From: Proteinivorax tanatarense
Lineage (GTDB): Bacteria > Bacillota > Proteinivoracia > Proteinivoracales > Proteinivoracaceae
Direction of reading: 5' to 3'
Assembly (NCBI RefSeq): GCF_040267685.1
Contig: NZ_CP158367.1
Location: 372,001-436,000 of the forward strand
Length of the DNA stretch: 64,000 bases
In this document: in pieces, positions 1-8,707 of the stretch
How the letters are laid out: each line of letters begins with the position of its first letter
How positions within the stretch are numbered: position 1 is the stretch's first letter
Notes under the pieces: model-generated
Told to the model about the DNA's origin: nothing
What the model saw: only the letters and a program-made list of their open reading frames with translations
Databases searched by the model: none
Translations under genes and position numbers: made by a program

Positions 1-2
1 AT

Positions 3-209
3 GCAAGGGCAGAGTATAATTTATACGATGATGATGGAGTTTCCTATGATTATAAAAAGGGCAAGGTATACAATACCAAAATTAAGGTTGCAAAAACTAG
101 CCAGGATTATATGATAGAGGTAAAAAATACAAACCCGTTTATTAAAGAAGCTGAGTTTACCATTGTTAACTCAGATAATAAAGTTATAAAGAAAACAATT
201 AAGTTATAG
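3..209 (+). CDS. GH31 alpha-glucosidase, C-terminal end (partial)
   Basis: Open from the window edge in frame 3 to a TAG stop. The 68 residues include YDDDGVSYDYKKGK, close to the (E/D)DDGxSYDYxKG signature of the DUF5110 beta-sandwich that ends many family 31 glycoside hydrolases. The catalytic barrel lies outside the window, so substrate cannot be judged. This assignment rests on recognising the C-terminal motif only. The nearest terminator-like hairpin is about 200 bases downstream. Confidence 0.72.
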   Translation, partial: ARAEYNLYDDDGVSYDYKKGKVYNTKIKVAKTSQDYMIEVKNTNPFIKEAEFTIVNSDNKVIKKTIKL

Positions 210-410
210 GATGGTGTTTATCTATTACTTTATTTTGTCTCAGAGATAAAAAAGTAAAGGAGAAAGGACTATTTTAATCTTTGAGAACCATGGATGACCA
301 GCCCTTATTAGCACTAAAGTAGTAAGGTATAAATATAATATTCAACTATCAAAAAACTGATATAACTTTAAATACTTAATTACATAGATTATTTATCCCC
401 CCAAAATACT

Positions 411-457
411 AACAAGGCTGCCTCAAATTTGCTCTAAAAATTTGAGGCAGCCTTGTT
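411..457. terminator. Long inverted repeat, probable terminator
   Basis: Arms of about 20 bases (AACAAGGCTGCCTCAAATTT and its complement) enclose a short loop. There is no immediate T-run on either strand, so efficiency is uncertain. It lies downstream of the GH31 gene. Confidence 0.6.
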
Positions 458-566
458 ATGGAGTTGTAGTAGTTTTTATTCTATGACTACCTAAATGTTT
501 AACTTTCAAATTATGATAAGGTGAATTTTGGAGACGTGATAATAAAGGTGACAAAGAAATAAAACA

Positions 567-604
567 AAAGTAGTGGCTATAAGCTTTATAGTCACTACTT
601 TTTG
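567..604 (+). terminator. Intrinsic terminator-like hairpin
   Basis: AGTAGTGGCTATA pairs with TATAGTCACTACT with one mismatch and is followed by TTTTTG. No complete gene ends immediately before it, which fits a rearranged region. Confidence 0.6.
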
Positions 605-948
605 TTTGCAAAGGAGACGTCGCGTTTTAAACCACAGAATTATATTACTCCATTAGGAATATATAGCAGAACAAGTATAGAAAATGAGGAAGATACAAAA
701 CTTCTGCCAATAAGTTACTTAGGAGGTTCAGGTTTTAAATTTTTACAGTGCAAGTAATCTGTGAATCCTTAGTTGAAATTTAAAAACAAAGGCACAAAAG
801 GGAAACGTAGGATGAAATTACAATTATTAATTGGTATAGAAGCAGGAAAAAACAAGAAAAAAGTCGAAATTGTCAGGTAATATCCTTTTGGAGTTTTTAT
901 TATTACTTTTTTGGCAGTAGTGTTCTGCAATGGTTTTGGAGAGGTTAT
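605..948. other. Non-coding stretch, nothing recognised
   Basis: AT-rich sequence with no credible coding frame or RNA motif. A 60-codon minus-strand frame here is hydrophobic low-complexity and lacks a ribosome binding site. The stretch probably contains the degraded upstream part of the EAL relic that follows. Confidence 0.5.
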
Positions 949-1362
949 CATTATCTGGAAGTTGAAGTAACTGAGTCAATAATGGTAGAGTCTTTTGAAA
1001 TTATTTACTCTACATTATCACAACTTCGTGAAAAAGGGATAAAAGTTGCCATTGATGATTTTGGGATAGGGTACTCATCTTTAAGTTATTTGACGAAGCT
1101 TCCTATTGATACAATAAAAATAGATAAATCCTTTGTTGATGGCATAGAAAGCGATAGTAAAAAGAAGCTTATGGTGAGTACTATTATGGAAATGGCCAAA
1201 ATTATGAGTTTAGAAATAGTAGTAGAAGGAGTGGAGAGTAAAGAGCAGTATGAGTATTTTGCAGATGTAAATAACACTAAAATACAAGGATATTATATCG
1301 CAAAACCAATGGCTGAACAGCAGGCGATAAATAAAATTAAAAAAATATTAATGAAAAAGTAG
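949..1362 (+). pseudogene. EAL-domain c-di-GMP phosphodiesterase remnant
   Basis: Recognisable family sequence starts at YLEVEVTES (around 952), the EAL-domain ExTES motif, and runs to the end of the domain. It keeps DDFGIGYSS, IKIDKSFV, EGVES and QGYYIAKP, which carry metal-binding and catalytic residues in active EAL enzymes. The first third of the domain, including the EAL signature and any sensor region, is missing, and no start with a good ribosome binding site precedes it (first ATG at 982). It is probably an inactive remnant. A short degenerate EAL protein cannot be excluded. Confidence 0.8.
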
Positions 1363-1453
1363 TATGAGATCTGAAGAATTTATACTGTTTTCTTCGATAA
1401 TATTTGTACAAAGATATTCCCTAAAATGACTATAATATAGTAAAGGATATGAT

Positions 1454-1720
1454 ATGGTGGCTATTATTAAAGAAAAACTAGAAATGAGAGGAATGTCAAG
1501 GGAAGAACTAGTGAATTATTTTAGTAGTATTTCAAGAAAAAATCACAATAATTGTTTATTTTACGGAGAAGGTTGGAAGGTAAAAGTAACTAATCAAAAA
1601 ATTACTATGATTTGTTCTTTAAAAATACCGTCTACAGTTGTTGAGTTTTATATACAGGAAGAAGTTTTTGATGATTTTTTAAAGGCCTTTAGACTGAAGT
1701 TTCTTTCGGCAGGAGGTTAG
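1454..1720 (+). CDS. Small hypothetical protein ending in Ala-Gly-Gly
   Basis: An 88-residue soluble protein with a charged N-terminus (MSREELVNYF), a central strand-rich stretch and a C-terminal FRLKFLSAGG. I do not recognise the family with confidence. The terminal Gly-Gly recalls ubiquitin-like sulfur carriers such as MoaD and ThiS, but the rest of the sequence does not clearly support that fold. An ATG start is used, with weak Shine-Dalgarno support. It stands alone, about 120 bases before the signalling operon and on the same strand. Confidence 0.6.
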   Translation: MVAIIKEKLEMRGMSREELVNYFSSISRKNHNNCLFYGEGWKVKVTNQKITMICSLKIPSTVVEFYIQEEVFDDFLKAFRLKFLSAGG

Positions 1721-1843
1721 GGTACTGGTTTTACCACCTGTTTTATTAAGATAAAGGGAAAATATCTAAAAATGTCGAATAAAGCAATGAAATACATTTT
1801 GAAAATTCAGTAATATAATCCTGACTATAATTGAGGTGATAAA

Positions 1844-3112
1844 GTGAAAATTTTAGTTGTTGATGATCAAAAGCTTAATTTAATGCTAGCAAAAGAAATG
1901 CTAACAGAACATTTTTCCGAACATGAAGTTTTATTGTGCAACGATTCTACAAAGGTAAAAGATATGGTTTTTGAGCAAAAAATAGATATCATTCTATTAG
2001 ATATTGTTATGCCTAAGCTTTCAGGAATTGATATACTAGCTGAACTAAAAGGTTACAAAGAAAAAGAAAATATTCAAATAATAATGCTTACAGCAAAAGA
2101 TGATGATAAAACATTTAAAACTTGTTTTGAGCTTGGAGCAAATGACTATATTATAAAACCTATTAAAAGTGTTGAGTTTCAAGCAAGGCTAAAGACTGCA
2201 ATAAAAGATAGAACAAACACGCTAAAAGAAAAAAAATTGCTCAAAGATATAAAAAGACAAAACCAAGAACTTCAAAAAATTAATGATAAATTAAAGGAAA
2301 CACAATTTTACCTGATTCAATCGGAAAAAATGGCTGCTATTGGAGAGTTGGCAGCGGGGGTGGCTCATGAAATAAATAATCCCATTGGATATATAAGTAG
2401 TAACATGGAAACACTGGATGCTTATACAAAAAAGCTACGAGAATATTATTTTTTTGCTAGGCAAAGGCTTGAACAAGCACAACAAATTGATATGTTAGAA
2501 CAGATAAAGGATAAAGACAATCAGCTAAACATAGAGTATGTATTAAACGACCTGCCAGAGCTTTTACAAGATTCGAAAGAAGGGGTTGACCGAGTATCTG
2601 AAATAGTGAGCTCTTTAAGGAACTTTGCAAGAACTGGCCGAGAAGACGAAAAAGGGTATACCTCTGTAGATGAAATCATAGCTCAAGTGTTATTGATTGT
2701 TAGAAATGAAGCGAAATTTATTGCTCAAGTGGAATATCAAGGAAACCAGGATGTTGAGATATGGTGTAACAAAGGTCAAATAAGTCAAGTTTTGTTAAAT
2801 ATAATACTCAATGCAATATTTGCTATAAAAAAACAAGAGCGCAAGGACTTAGGAAAGATAAATATCGCAGTGGAAAATGAAAAAAAATATGTAAGTATAA
2901 AAGTTTCTGATGATGGACCTGGGATAGAACAAAAGATTATTAACAAGATATTTGATCCGTTTTTTACGACAAAAGATGTGGGGGAGGGAACAGGCTTAGG
3001 ATTAAGTATTTCCTATGACATAATTATAAATAAGCACAAAGGGAAGATAGATGTAGCAACTGACATTAACAAAGGAACGACTTTCATAGTAAAGCTTCCA
3101 AAAGGTAAGTAA
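1844..3112 (+). CDS. Hybrid response regulator-histidine kinase
   Basis: A 422-residue cytoplasmic signalling protein without membrane segments. Residues 1-120 form a receiver domain (VVDDQK acidic pocket, phospho-acceptor Asp in LLDIVMP, Lys in IIKPIK). A coiled coil follows (about 125-155), then a dimerisation domain with AAGVAHEINNPIGYI, whose His is the autophosphorylation site. The ATPase domain has an N-box (LLNIILNAIF), G1 (DDGPGIE) and G2 (GTGLGLSIS). The receiver-first order implies it is itself controlled by phosphotransfer. The GTG start follows GAGGTGATAAA. It is first of three co-directional receiver-domain genes and probably passes phosphate to the next two. The input signal is unknown. 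Confidence 0.93.
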   Translation: MKILVVDDQKLNLMLAKEMLTEHFSEHEVLLCNDSTKVKDMVFEQKIDIILLDIVMPKLSGIDILAELKGYKEKENIQIIMLTAKDDDKTFKTCFELGANDYIIKPIKSVEFQARLKTAIKDRTNTLKEKKLLKDIKRQNQELQKINDKLKETQFYLIQSEKMAAIGELAAGVAHEINNPIGYISSNMETLDAYTKKLREYYFFARQRLEQAQQIDMLEQIKDKDNQLNIEYVLNDLPELLQDSKEGVDRVSEIVSSLRNFARTGREDEKGYTSVDEIIAQVLLIVRNEAKFIAQVEYQGNQDVEIWCNKGQISQVLLNIILNAIFAIKKQERKDLGKINIAVENEKKYVSIKVSDDGPGIEQKIINKIFDPFFTTKDVGEGTGLGLSISYDIIINKHKGKIDVATDINKGTTFIVKLPKGK

Positions 3113-3189
3113 GGGAGAGTGTTTTAAACTATTTTAGGGAGTAAATACTTTAGCTGGTTTAACCTATAAAAAGTATAGGGGGTATAGAA

Positions 3190-4395
3190 ATGAAAAGAGT
3201 TTTGCTGGTTGACGATGAAAAGCAAATTCTACGAGCTCTTTCTAGAGTTTTTTTAGAGTCTCCTTATAGTATTTATACAGCAGAAAGTGGTGAAGAAGCT
3301 TTAGCTATTTTAGACGAGCAAAAGATTGATATGATTGTAAGCGATATGAGGATGCCTTATATGAATGGCTATCAATTGTTAAATAAAGTAAAGGTTAGGC
3401 ATCCAAATATAATAAGACTTTTATTAAGTGGATATTCAGAAGAAAACACTATTCTTAAAGCGCTAAATGAAAATGTAGCGAAAACTTTTATTTTTAAACC
3501 TTGGGAGAATGAACAATTACTTTTATTAGTAGACAAAACTTTTAAAGTTTATGAATCTATGGAGAATAAAGATATAGCACAGTTTGTAAATAACATAGGC
3601 ACTATACCAGTTCTTGAAGGAAATCATAAAAGCTTGTTACAAGCTTTAGAAGAGAGTAATAATTTAGAAAAAATAAGTTGTATAGTCAAAAAAGATCAGG
3701 CGATTAGTGCAAAAATATTGAGAATAGCTCAATCATCATATTACCAAAAAAGGGATAAAACAAAAGCACTGAAAGTGGAAGAGGCTATAGAAGATATAGG
3801 TGCCAAAAATTTTAAAATGTTAGTTGACAAAACCTCAACGTGTGATTATTGCCATGAAAAACACAGTGAATATATTAGAGAAATATGGACTCAATCGCTT
3901 ATCTCAAATAAACTTGTATCACGATTTTATAAGACTATGATGCACAAACAACCTCCCTCTTTGGCTTTAGTTGCAGGGGCACTGCATAATATAGGAATGT
4001 TGCTGATGTTTAAAAGGTATAAAATGGAGTACCTAAGTTTGTTTGCGGAAAGCATCAAAAAGCGGAAAACAATAGAGCAAAAAGAAGTAGAGTTATTTGG
4101 TATAAGTCATGGGGAAATAGGAAGTTACTTATTAGACTGGTGGGAGTTTCCTCATGGAGTAGTAGAAGCTGCAATGTACCATCATAGCCCTACAGAAAAA
4201 GCAGTAGTCAATAAAAAACTGGTACATATAATACATTTAGTTAATTACTATACATTTAAACTTATGGGTATAGAGAATTACTCGAGATTAGACACTGAGG
4301 TTTTTACTAAACTAGATGTATCTCAAAGAAAATGGGAAAAAGAATTTGCAAAAATAAAAAAAGAAAGGTGGTATGATTGTGAGCAAAAAATATAA
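3190..4395 (+). CDS. Response regulator with HDOD output domain
   Basis: A 401-residue protein. The receiver (about 1-120) has LLVDDEK, phospho-acceptor Asp in IVSDMRMP, LLLSGYS and Lys in FKPW. Residues about 140-340 match the HDOD fold, a non-catalytic relative of HD hydrolases, with the helical stretch KKDQAISAKILRIAQSSYYQ and the histidine-bearing SLALVAGALHNIGMLL. HDOD proteins are signalling scaffolds, often tied to c-di-GMP, chemotaxis or stress circuits. The next gene starts inside the 3' end of this one, so the two are translationally coupled. The target is not evident. Confidence 0.9.
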   Translation: MKRVLLVDDEKQILRALSRVFLESPYSIYTAESGEEALAILDEQKIDMIVSDMRMPYMNGYQLLNKVKVRHPNIIRLLLSGYSEENTILKALNENVAKTFIFKPWENEQLLLLVDKTFKVYESMENKDIAQFVNNIGTIPVLEGNHKSLLQALEESNNLEKISCIVKKDQAISAKILRIAQSSYYQKRDKTKALKVEEAIEDIGAKNFKMLVDKTSTCDYCHEKHSEYIREIWTQSLISNKLVSRFYKTMMHKQPPSLALVAGALHNIGMLLMFKRYKMEYLSLFAESIKKRKTIEQKEVELFGISHGEIGSYLLDWWEFPHGVVEAAMYHHSPTEKAVVNKKLVHIIHLVNYYTFKLMGIENYSRLDTEVFTKLDVSQRKWEKEFAKIKKERWYDCEQKI

Positions 4396-5401
4396 TGTGC
4401 TTTTTGTAGACGATGAAGTTAATGTGCTAAACTCGATAAAGCGAGGCCTAATTGATGAAGACTATAATTGCTTATTTGCTAGCAGTGGAAAAGAAGCTTT
4501 GGAAATCATGGCAGAGAATGAGATTAGTGTAATAGTATCAGATATGCGGATGCCGAAAATGGATGGGCTAAAATTACTCAAAGAAGTTAGTAAGCAATCT
4601 CCAGAAACAGTAAAGATTATTTTATCGGGATATACACAATTACAACAAATATTAACTACAATCAATCAAGTAGACGTCTTTAAGTTTATTACTAAACCGT
4701 GGAAAATGGAGAGTGAGTTTAAAGTAATTATAAACCAAGCATTGGATTACTATAAAACAATAGAAGAAAATAAAAGGATAAAAGACTCATTAGAAAAGCA
4801 AAATGAAGCTTACAGAAATATGTTCAGCTCACTTAGTGGGAAAATAAAACTTCAAAAAAGAAATAATGAAGTATTACAATGGTTCATAGACGCAAATAAT
4901 GCTTTCGTTGCAAAAAAACTAGGGCATGACAAGGAAGTGTTGGAATCTATCATAGATATCCAAAAAAAGATTTATCAACAATTGATAGAAAATTTTGCTG
5001 AAGATGCTGGAGAAATGGAAGTGGGGAAGTTTGTTAGTAATTTAGAAAAAGATTTAGAGGAAAAAACAAAGTTAGTTAAGCATGCTCCTGAAGGTGATAA
5101 ACTAGGTCAAAAAAAGATAGAAAATCACTTTATAGTTTGGGTGGTGCAAGGAATTCTAACGATAATTACAGAAAAGAGCTATTATAAATCTTATATGACA
5201 ATAAAACAAGATACAGATAACACATCAAAGATACAAGTTTTGTTTGATGAAAAAGAAAATAACGTGGAACATTCCTTATCATATGAAGTTAGAAAAGAAA
5301 TGATAGAAGATTTAATACAGGCTATGCCTTTTTTAGAAGGTGTTTTAGTAGATGTTCAAAAACAAGATAAAAAAGTTGTTGTAGAAATATTACTTAAATA
5401 G
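4379..5401 (+). CDS. Response regulator with unrecognised C-terminal domain
   Basis: A 340-residue protein. The receiver (about 1-120) has VLFVDDEVN, phospho-acceptor Asp in IVSDMRMP, ILSGYT and Lys in ITKPW. A coiled coil (about 120-165) leads to a roughly 170-residue domain that I cannot assign; its end (QAMPFLEGVLVDVQKQDKKVVVEIL) could be a degenerate GHKL-type ATPase, but no N, G1 or G2 box is visible. GTG at 4379 is preferred over ATG at 4373 because AAAGGTGG lies about seven bases before GTG and almost touches ATG. It overlaps the preceding gene by 17 bases. Confidence 0.85.
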   Translation: MSKKYNVLFVDDEVNVLNSIKRGLIDEDYNCLFASSGKEALEIMAENEISVIVSDMRMPKMDGLKLLKEVSKQSPETVKIILSGYTQLQQILTTINQVDVFKFITKPWKMESEFKVIINQALDYYKTIEENKRIKDSLEKQNEAYRNMFSSLSGKIKLQKRNNEVLQWFIDANNAFVAKKLGHDKEVLESIIDIQKKIYQQLIENFAEDAGEMEVGKFVSNLEKDLEEKTKLVKHAPEGDKLGQKKIENHFIVWVVQGILTIITEKSYYKSYMTIKQDTDNTSKIQVLFDEKENNVEHSLSYEVRKEMIEDLIQAMPFLEGVLVDVQKQDKKVVVEILLK

Positions 5402-5434
5402 ATTCAGGTATTATAGAAAAGATTATATTTTGCA

Positions 5435-5475
5435 AGCTACAAATATCATTATTTTATGATGTTTGTAGCTTTTTT
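5435..5475 (+). terminator. Intrinsic terminator of the signalling operon
   Basis: AGCTACAAA pairs with TTTGTAGCT, with additional ATCAT/ATGAT pairing inside, followed by a run of T. Confidence 0.88.
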
Positions 5476-5627
5476 AAAGGGGTATAAGTAATTTTGCTTT
5501 TGCAGTTATCATTCAAAAAAATACAGTAACTTGTAAAAAACAACCCTGTCATTATAACAGTAATTTAATGCGGGTAAAACAGAATAAAAAACCTTATTAT
5601 TATGGTGCAAAAACATATAACAACCTA

Positions 5628-5656
5628 TTGCATTTTTAGCAAACACATTATATAAT
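5628..5656 (+). promoter_or_regulatory. Predicted sigma-A promoter for brnQ
   Basis: TTGCAT and TATAAT are separated by 17 bases. A transcript from here would carry a leader of about 260 bases before the transporter. Confidence 0.65.
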
Positions 5657-5663
5657 GTTAGTA

Positions 5664-5924
5664 AATAGTAAATAATAAAACTTTTTCAGTAAGTAATTAG
5701 TGTGGTTTGCGGAATTTCTTCATTCGAAGAACTTTATGAAAGTTTATTATGTAGGGGAGAATATTTTTTTTGCCGTACAAGTGAAAAAAATCACATCCGT
5801 TTACAAGCTGACTATGAATATGTAAAGTAACAAAATCTGTTTTTATATCTTTCCCATTAACATTAGAAGCAAAATAAATGGGGGGAAGTTATATATAAAA
5901 TTTTTAACAACTGGAGGAATTATT
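5664..5924 (+). other. Long 5' leader of brnQ, function unknown
   Basis: This untranslated stretch holds a small hairpin (TTCTTC-ATTC-GAAGAA near 5716-5731). I see no T-box TGGNACCGCG motif, no S-box and no clear terminator/antiterminator pair, although branched-chain amino-acid transporters are often leader-controlled. Confidence 0.4.
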
Positions 5925-7232
5925 ATGACTCAAAAAAGAAAGGATATCTTAGTAGTTGGATTCGCCTTATTTGCAATGTTTTTTGGTGCAGGTAATTTAA
6001 TTTTCCCCCCAGCATTAGGACAAGCGGCAGGGGAACAGGTGGTGCCAGTAATCTTTGGATTTTTGTTAACAGGAGTTGGTCTTCCACTTTTAGGTATAAT
6101 TGCAGTTTCAAAGTCTGGTGGAGATTTGGAAAGCTTGGCGTCTAAGGCCAGCAAAAAGTTTGGAAGGATATTGGCTTGCGGGGTAATTTTAACTTTAGGA
6201 CCACTGGTTGCTATTCCAAGGACAAGTGCAACTACCTATGAAATGGCAATCGCTCCATTTTTCCCTAATTTTAACCCTATTATTTTTTCAGCTATTTACT
6301 TTTTTATCGTGCTGGTATTTGTATTAAAGCCCTCTTCTTTAATTGATAATATCGGAAGAGTGCTTACACCAATTCTTTTTGTGACTATGATTACTATTAT
6401 TGCAAAAGGAATTATTCAGCCTCAAGGGGTGCTAATAGATACAGGAATAAATATTTCTTTTTCAAATGGCTTTTCTGAAGGGTACCAAACCATGGATGCC
6501 ATGGGTGCTACTATTCTGGGAGGAATTATTATAGCGGCAATACGAGCCAAGGGGTATACAAAAACAAAGGAAGTTTCACAAATTACTGTGCGAGCTGGAA
6601 TGGTAGCCGCAGCAGGATTGACTATAGTATACGGCGGGCTAGCTTATCTAGGTGCTACCGCTGGAGATATGCCGATGGAGTTATCGAGGCCAGCGTTAAT
6701 AATTCAGATCACCAATAATCTTTTAGGGACATTTGGTCAAGGTTTACTTGGGGTCGCTGTGGGAATGGCTTGTTTGACTACGGCCATTGGATTAACGGCT
6801 ACTGCTGGAGATTTTTTTAGCAGGACTTCTAATGGAAAATCAAATTATAAAGTTGTTAGTATTACTACCGCCATGGTAAGTATGGGGATCTCAAATATGG
6901 GGGTAGATAGAATTATCAACTTTGCAGAACCAATTCTACTTATTCTCTACCCCATGATTATCGTGTTAGTAGCATTAGCATTTTTAGATAAGCATATAAA
7001 AAGTGCATCAGTATACAAAGGTGCTGTGTTTTCTGCTTTATTTATCAGTGTAATGGATGTAATTGGTACTTTTATCTTCCCAATACCTATGATGACGAAA
7101 GCTATACAGGGTCTTCCGTTGGCTACTCAGGGTTTTGGATGGCTTGCACCGTCAATTTTCATTGGGTTGGTTTTCTACCTAAAAGATCACTATGTTAATT
7201 ATACTAGAAAAAAAGTGGGGTATACTCACTAA
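5925..7232 (+). CDS. brnQ: Branched-chain amino acid:cation symporter (BrnQ/LIVCS)
   Basis: A 435-residue, very hydrophobic protein with about twelve membrane helices. The N-terminus has the LIVCS family hallmark FALFAMFFGAGNLIFPP, and GPLVAIPRTSATTYE in helix 3 is also typical. Family members import leucine, isoleucine and valine with Na+ or H+. The ATG is preceded by TGGAGG at good spacing. It is monocistronic: promoter about 270 bases upstream, terminator directly downstream. Length and composition are normal for the family. The preferred amino acid and coupling ion cannot be read from the sequence. Confidence 0.95.
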   Translation: MTQKRKDILVVGFALFAMFFGAGNLIFPPALGQAAGEQVVPVIFGFLLTGVGLPLLGIIAVSKSGGDLESLASKASKKFGRILACGVILTLGPLVAIPRTSATTYEMAIAPFFPNFNPIIFSAIYFFIVLVFVLKPSSLIDNIGRVLTPILFVTMITIIAKGIIQPQGVLIDTGINISFSNGFSEGYQTMDAMGATILGGIIIAAIRAKGYTKTKEVSQITVRAGMVAAAGLTIVYGGLAYLGATAGDMPMELSRPALIIQITNNLLGTFGQGLLGVAVGMACLTTAIGLTATAGDFFSRTSNGKSNYKVVSITTAMVSMGISNMGVDRIINFAEPILLILYPMIIVLVALAFLDKHIKSASVYKGAVFSALFISVMDVIGTFIFPIPMMTKAIQGLPLATQGFGWLAPSIFIGLVFYLKDHYVNYTRKKVGYTH

Positions 7233-7247
7233 ATATGCACTTATTAT

Positions 7248-7288
7248 AAATGCCCAACAGGAATTTGTTCCCAGTTGGGCATTTATTT
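7248..7288 (+). terminator. Intrinsic terminator after brnQ
   Basis: AAATGCCCAAC pairs with GTTGGGCATTT around a loop of about 15 bases, followed by ATTTG. Confidence 0.85.
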
Positions 7289-7776
7289 GATATGAGGCTG
7301 AAACTAGGTGTAACTAATTTCCAAGTACGAGATACACTTAGGCATATATTACCAAATAAAACTTTGGGGGTTTCTTGTTATGGTAAATTGGGACCCTCTA
7401 GGAACCAACCATTAGCTTAGAATGACACTAAAGGCCCTTGAAATTTGGTGAATCTTATGGCAACGAAAGTTAAAACTTATTATTTCACGCTAATAAGTAA
7501 AGGAAAAAGGTTTTAGAAGATGGAGATCTTTATTAACGAGAATGTATAAAAAATTATAAAAACATAGAATTAAAACTCTTTAGAAGAACCATTTATATGG
7601 TCCTTTTGAGTGAGCAGAGACCGTAGCCTTAGGAAGAAAGCTGAACAATATATAAAGTTGTGGGAGTTTGAAAAGGTTACTATGGATAAAAACACGATAT
7701 TGAGGGGAAGAAAATGTGGTGATATAATAACAATAAATAAAAGTAAAGCCTTTTAGGTTTTGATAGGAGGGAAAAT
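7289..7776. other. Intergenic region before the GGDEF gene
   Basis: No coding frame is convincing. Two simple hairpins are visible: ACTTATTA/TAATAAGT near 7471-7497 and ACCAT/ATGGT near 7590-7602. I looked for c-di-GMP-I and -II aptamer consensus sequences, because a diguanylate cyclase follows, and did not find them. Confidence 0.45.
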
Positions 7777-8676
7777 ATGAGTATACCTAAACAGGATATT
7801 AAAGATATTGTTGAGAAGATTACTGCCTTTGATAAGATGTACCAGATCATGAGGATTGTAGACCCAATAAGAAAAAAAGTGTTGCTTGACCAGGGAGATA
7901 ATAACTTTATTGAAAAAGAAGAGGTTTGCCATGGTTTTTGGGAAAAAAACACTATATGTGAAAACTGTATTTCAACGAGGGCTTATAACGAAGATGATAC
8001 ATTTATTAAGTTGGAATACAAAGATAATAGAGTTTTCATGATTACAGCTGTGCCAATAAAGGCAGGAGAAACAAAGGTTGTAGTGGAGCTTTTAAAGGAT
8101 GTCACCAAAAGTATGATTTTAGAGGAAGAAGGACTTAGGGGTAATATAGAGCTGAAGTACTTACTAGACCAAGCTAACCTAGCCGCTGTAACTGATGAGC
8201 TTACTAAGATATATAATAAAAGGTATATTATCGAAAGATTGCCGGTAGACTTGCTAACTAACCATTTAAATAATGAACCTTTATCAATTATTATGGGTGA
8301 TTTAGATCATTTTAAGAATGTTAATGATACATACGGCCATAATGCAGGGGACTATGTTTTGAGAGAGTTTGCTCTGTTACTTAAGAATAATATTAGAGAA
8401 GATAGCGGTTGGGTAGCAAGGTTTGGGGGAGAGGAGTTTTTAGTTTGCCTTCCTACAACGGATTTAGAAGAGGCTTTAAAAATAGCAGAGCGAATACGAA
8501 CAGCAGTAAAGGAAAACAACTTTGTTTATAAGGAACACACAATTAAATTAACATCCAGCTTTGGAGTTTACACAGTTGAAGGCGGAAATATAAAAGTGTA
8601 TGAAGATGTAATCGAAGTTGCAGATAAAAACCTTTATAAAGCTAAGCAAAGTGGGAGAGATAGGGTGATAGGGTAA
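7777..8676 (+). CDS. Diguanylate cyclase with Cys-rich N-terminal sensor
   Basis: A 299-residue cytoplasmic enzyme making cyclic di-GMP from two GTP. The C-terminal GGDEF domain (about 130-299) has DELTKIYNKRY, GDLDHFKNVNDTYGH and the active GGEEF signature. No RxxD inhibitory site is obvious upstream of GGEEF. The N-terminal half looks like a PAS-type sensor and carries His and Cys residues in CHGFWEKNTICENC, which could bind a metal or sense redox state; that is inference. The ATG is preceded by GATAGGAGG. It is the first gene of a four-gene run ending in a polysaccharide synthase and a ferritin-like protein. Confidence 0.94.
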   Translation: MSIPKQDIKDIVEKITAFDKMYQIMRIVDPIRKKVLLDQGDNNFIEKEEVCHGFWEKNTICENCISTRAYNEDDTFIKLEYKDNRVFMITAVPIKAGETKVVVELLKDVTKSMILEEEGLRGNIELKYLLDQANLAAVTDELTKIYNKRYIIERLPVDLLTNHLNNEPLSIIMGDLDHFKNVNDTYGHNAGDYVLREFALLLKNNIREDSGWVARFGGEEFLVCLPTTDLEEALKIAERIRTAVKENNFVYKEHTIKLTSSFGVYTVEGGNIKVYEDVIEVADKNLYKAKQSGRDRVIG

Positions 8677-8707
8677 TACCAAAATAAATTATAGGTAGGA
8701 GAAGGAG

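Noticed and set aside
411-457. Terminal inverted repeat of an insertion sequence
   Set aside because: A single local hairpin; no second copy or transposase nearby.
769-951. 60-codon minus-strand frame
   Set aside because: Low-complexity, hydrophobic, no ribosome binding site, no family resemblance; lies in decayed sequence.
5923-6154. Minus-strand frames inside brnQ
   Set aside because: Shadows of a well-conserved plus-strand gene.
7470-7605. c-di-GMP riboswitch before the cyclase gene
   Set aside because: Only simple hairpins; none of the conserved aptamer bases of class I or II were found.
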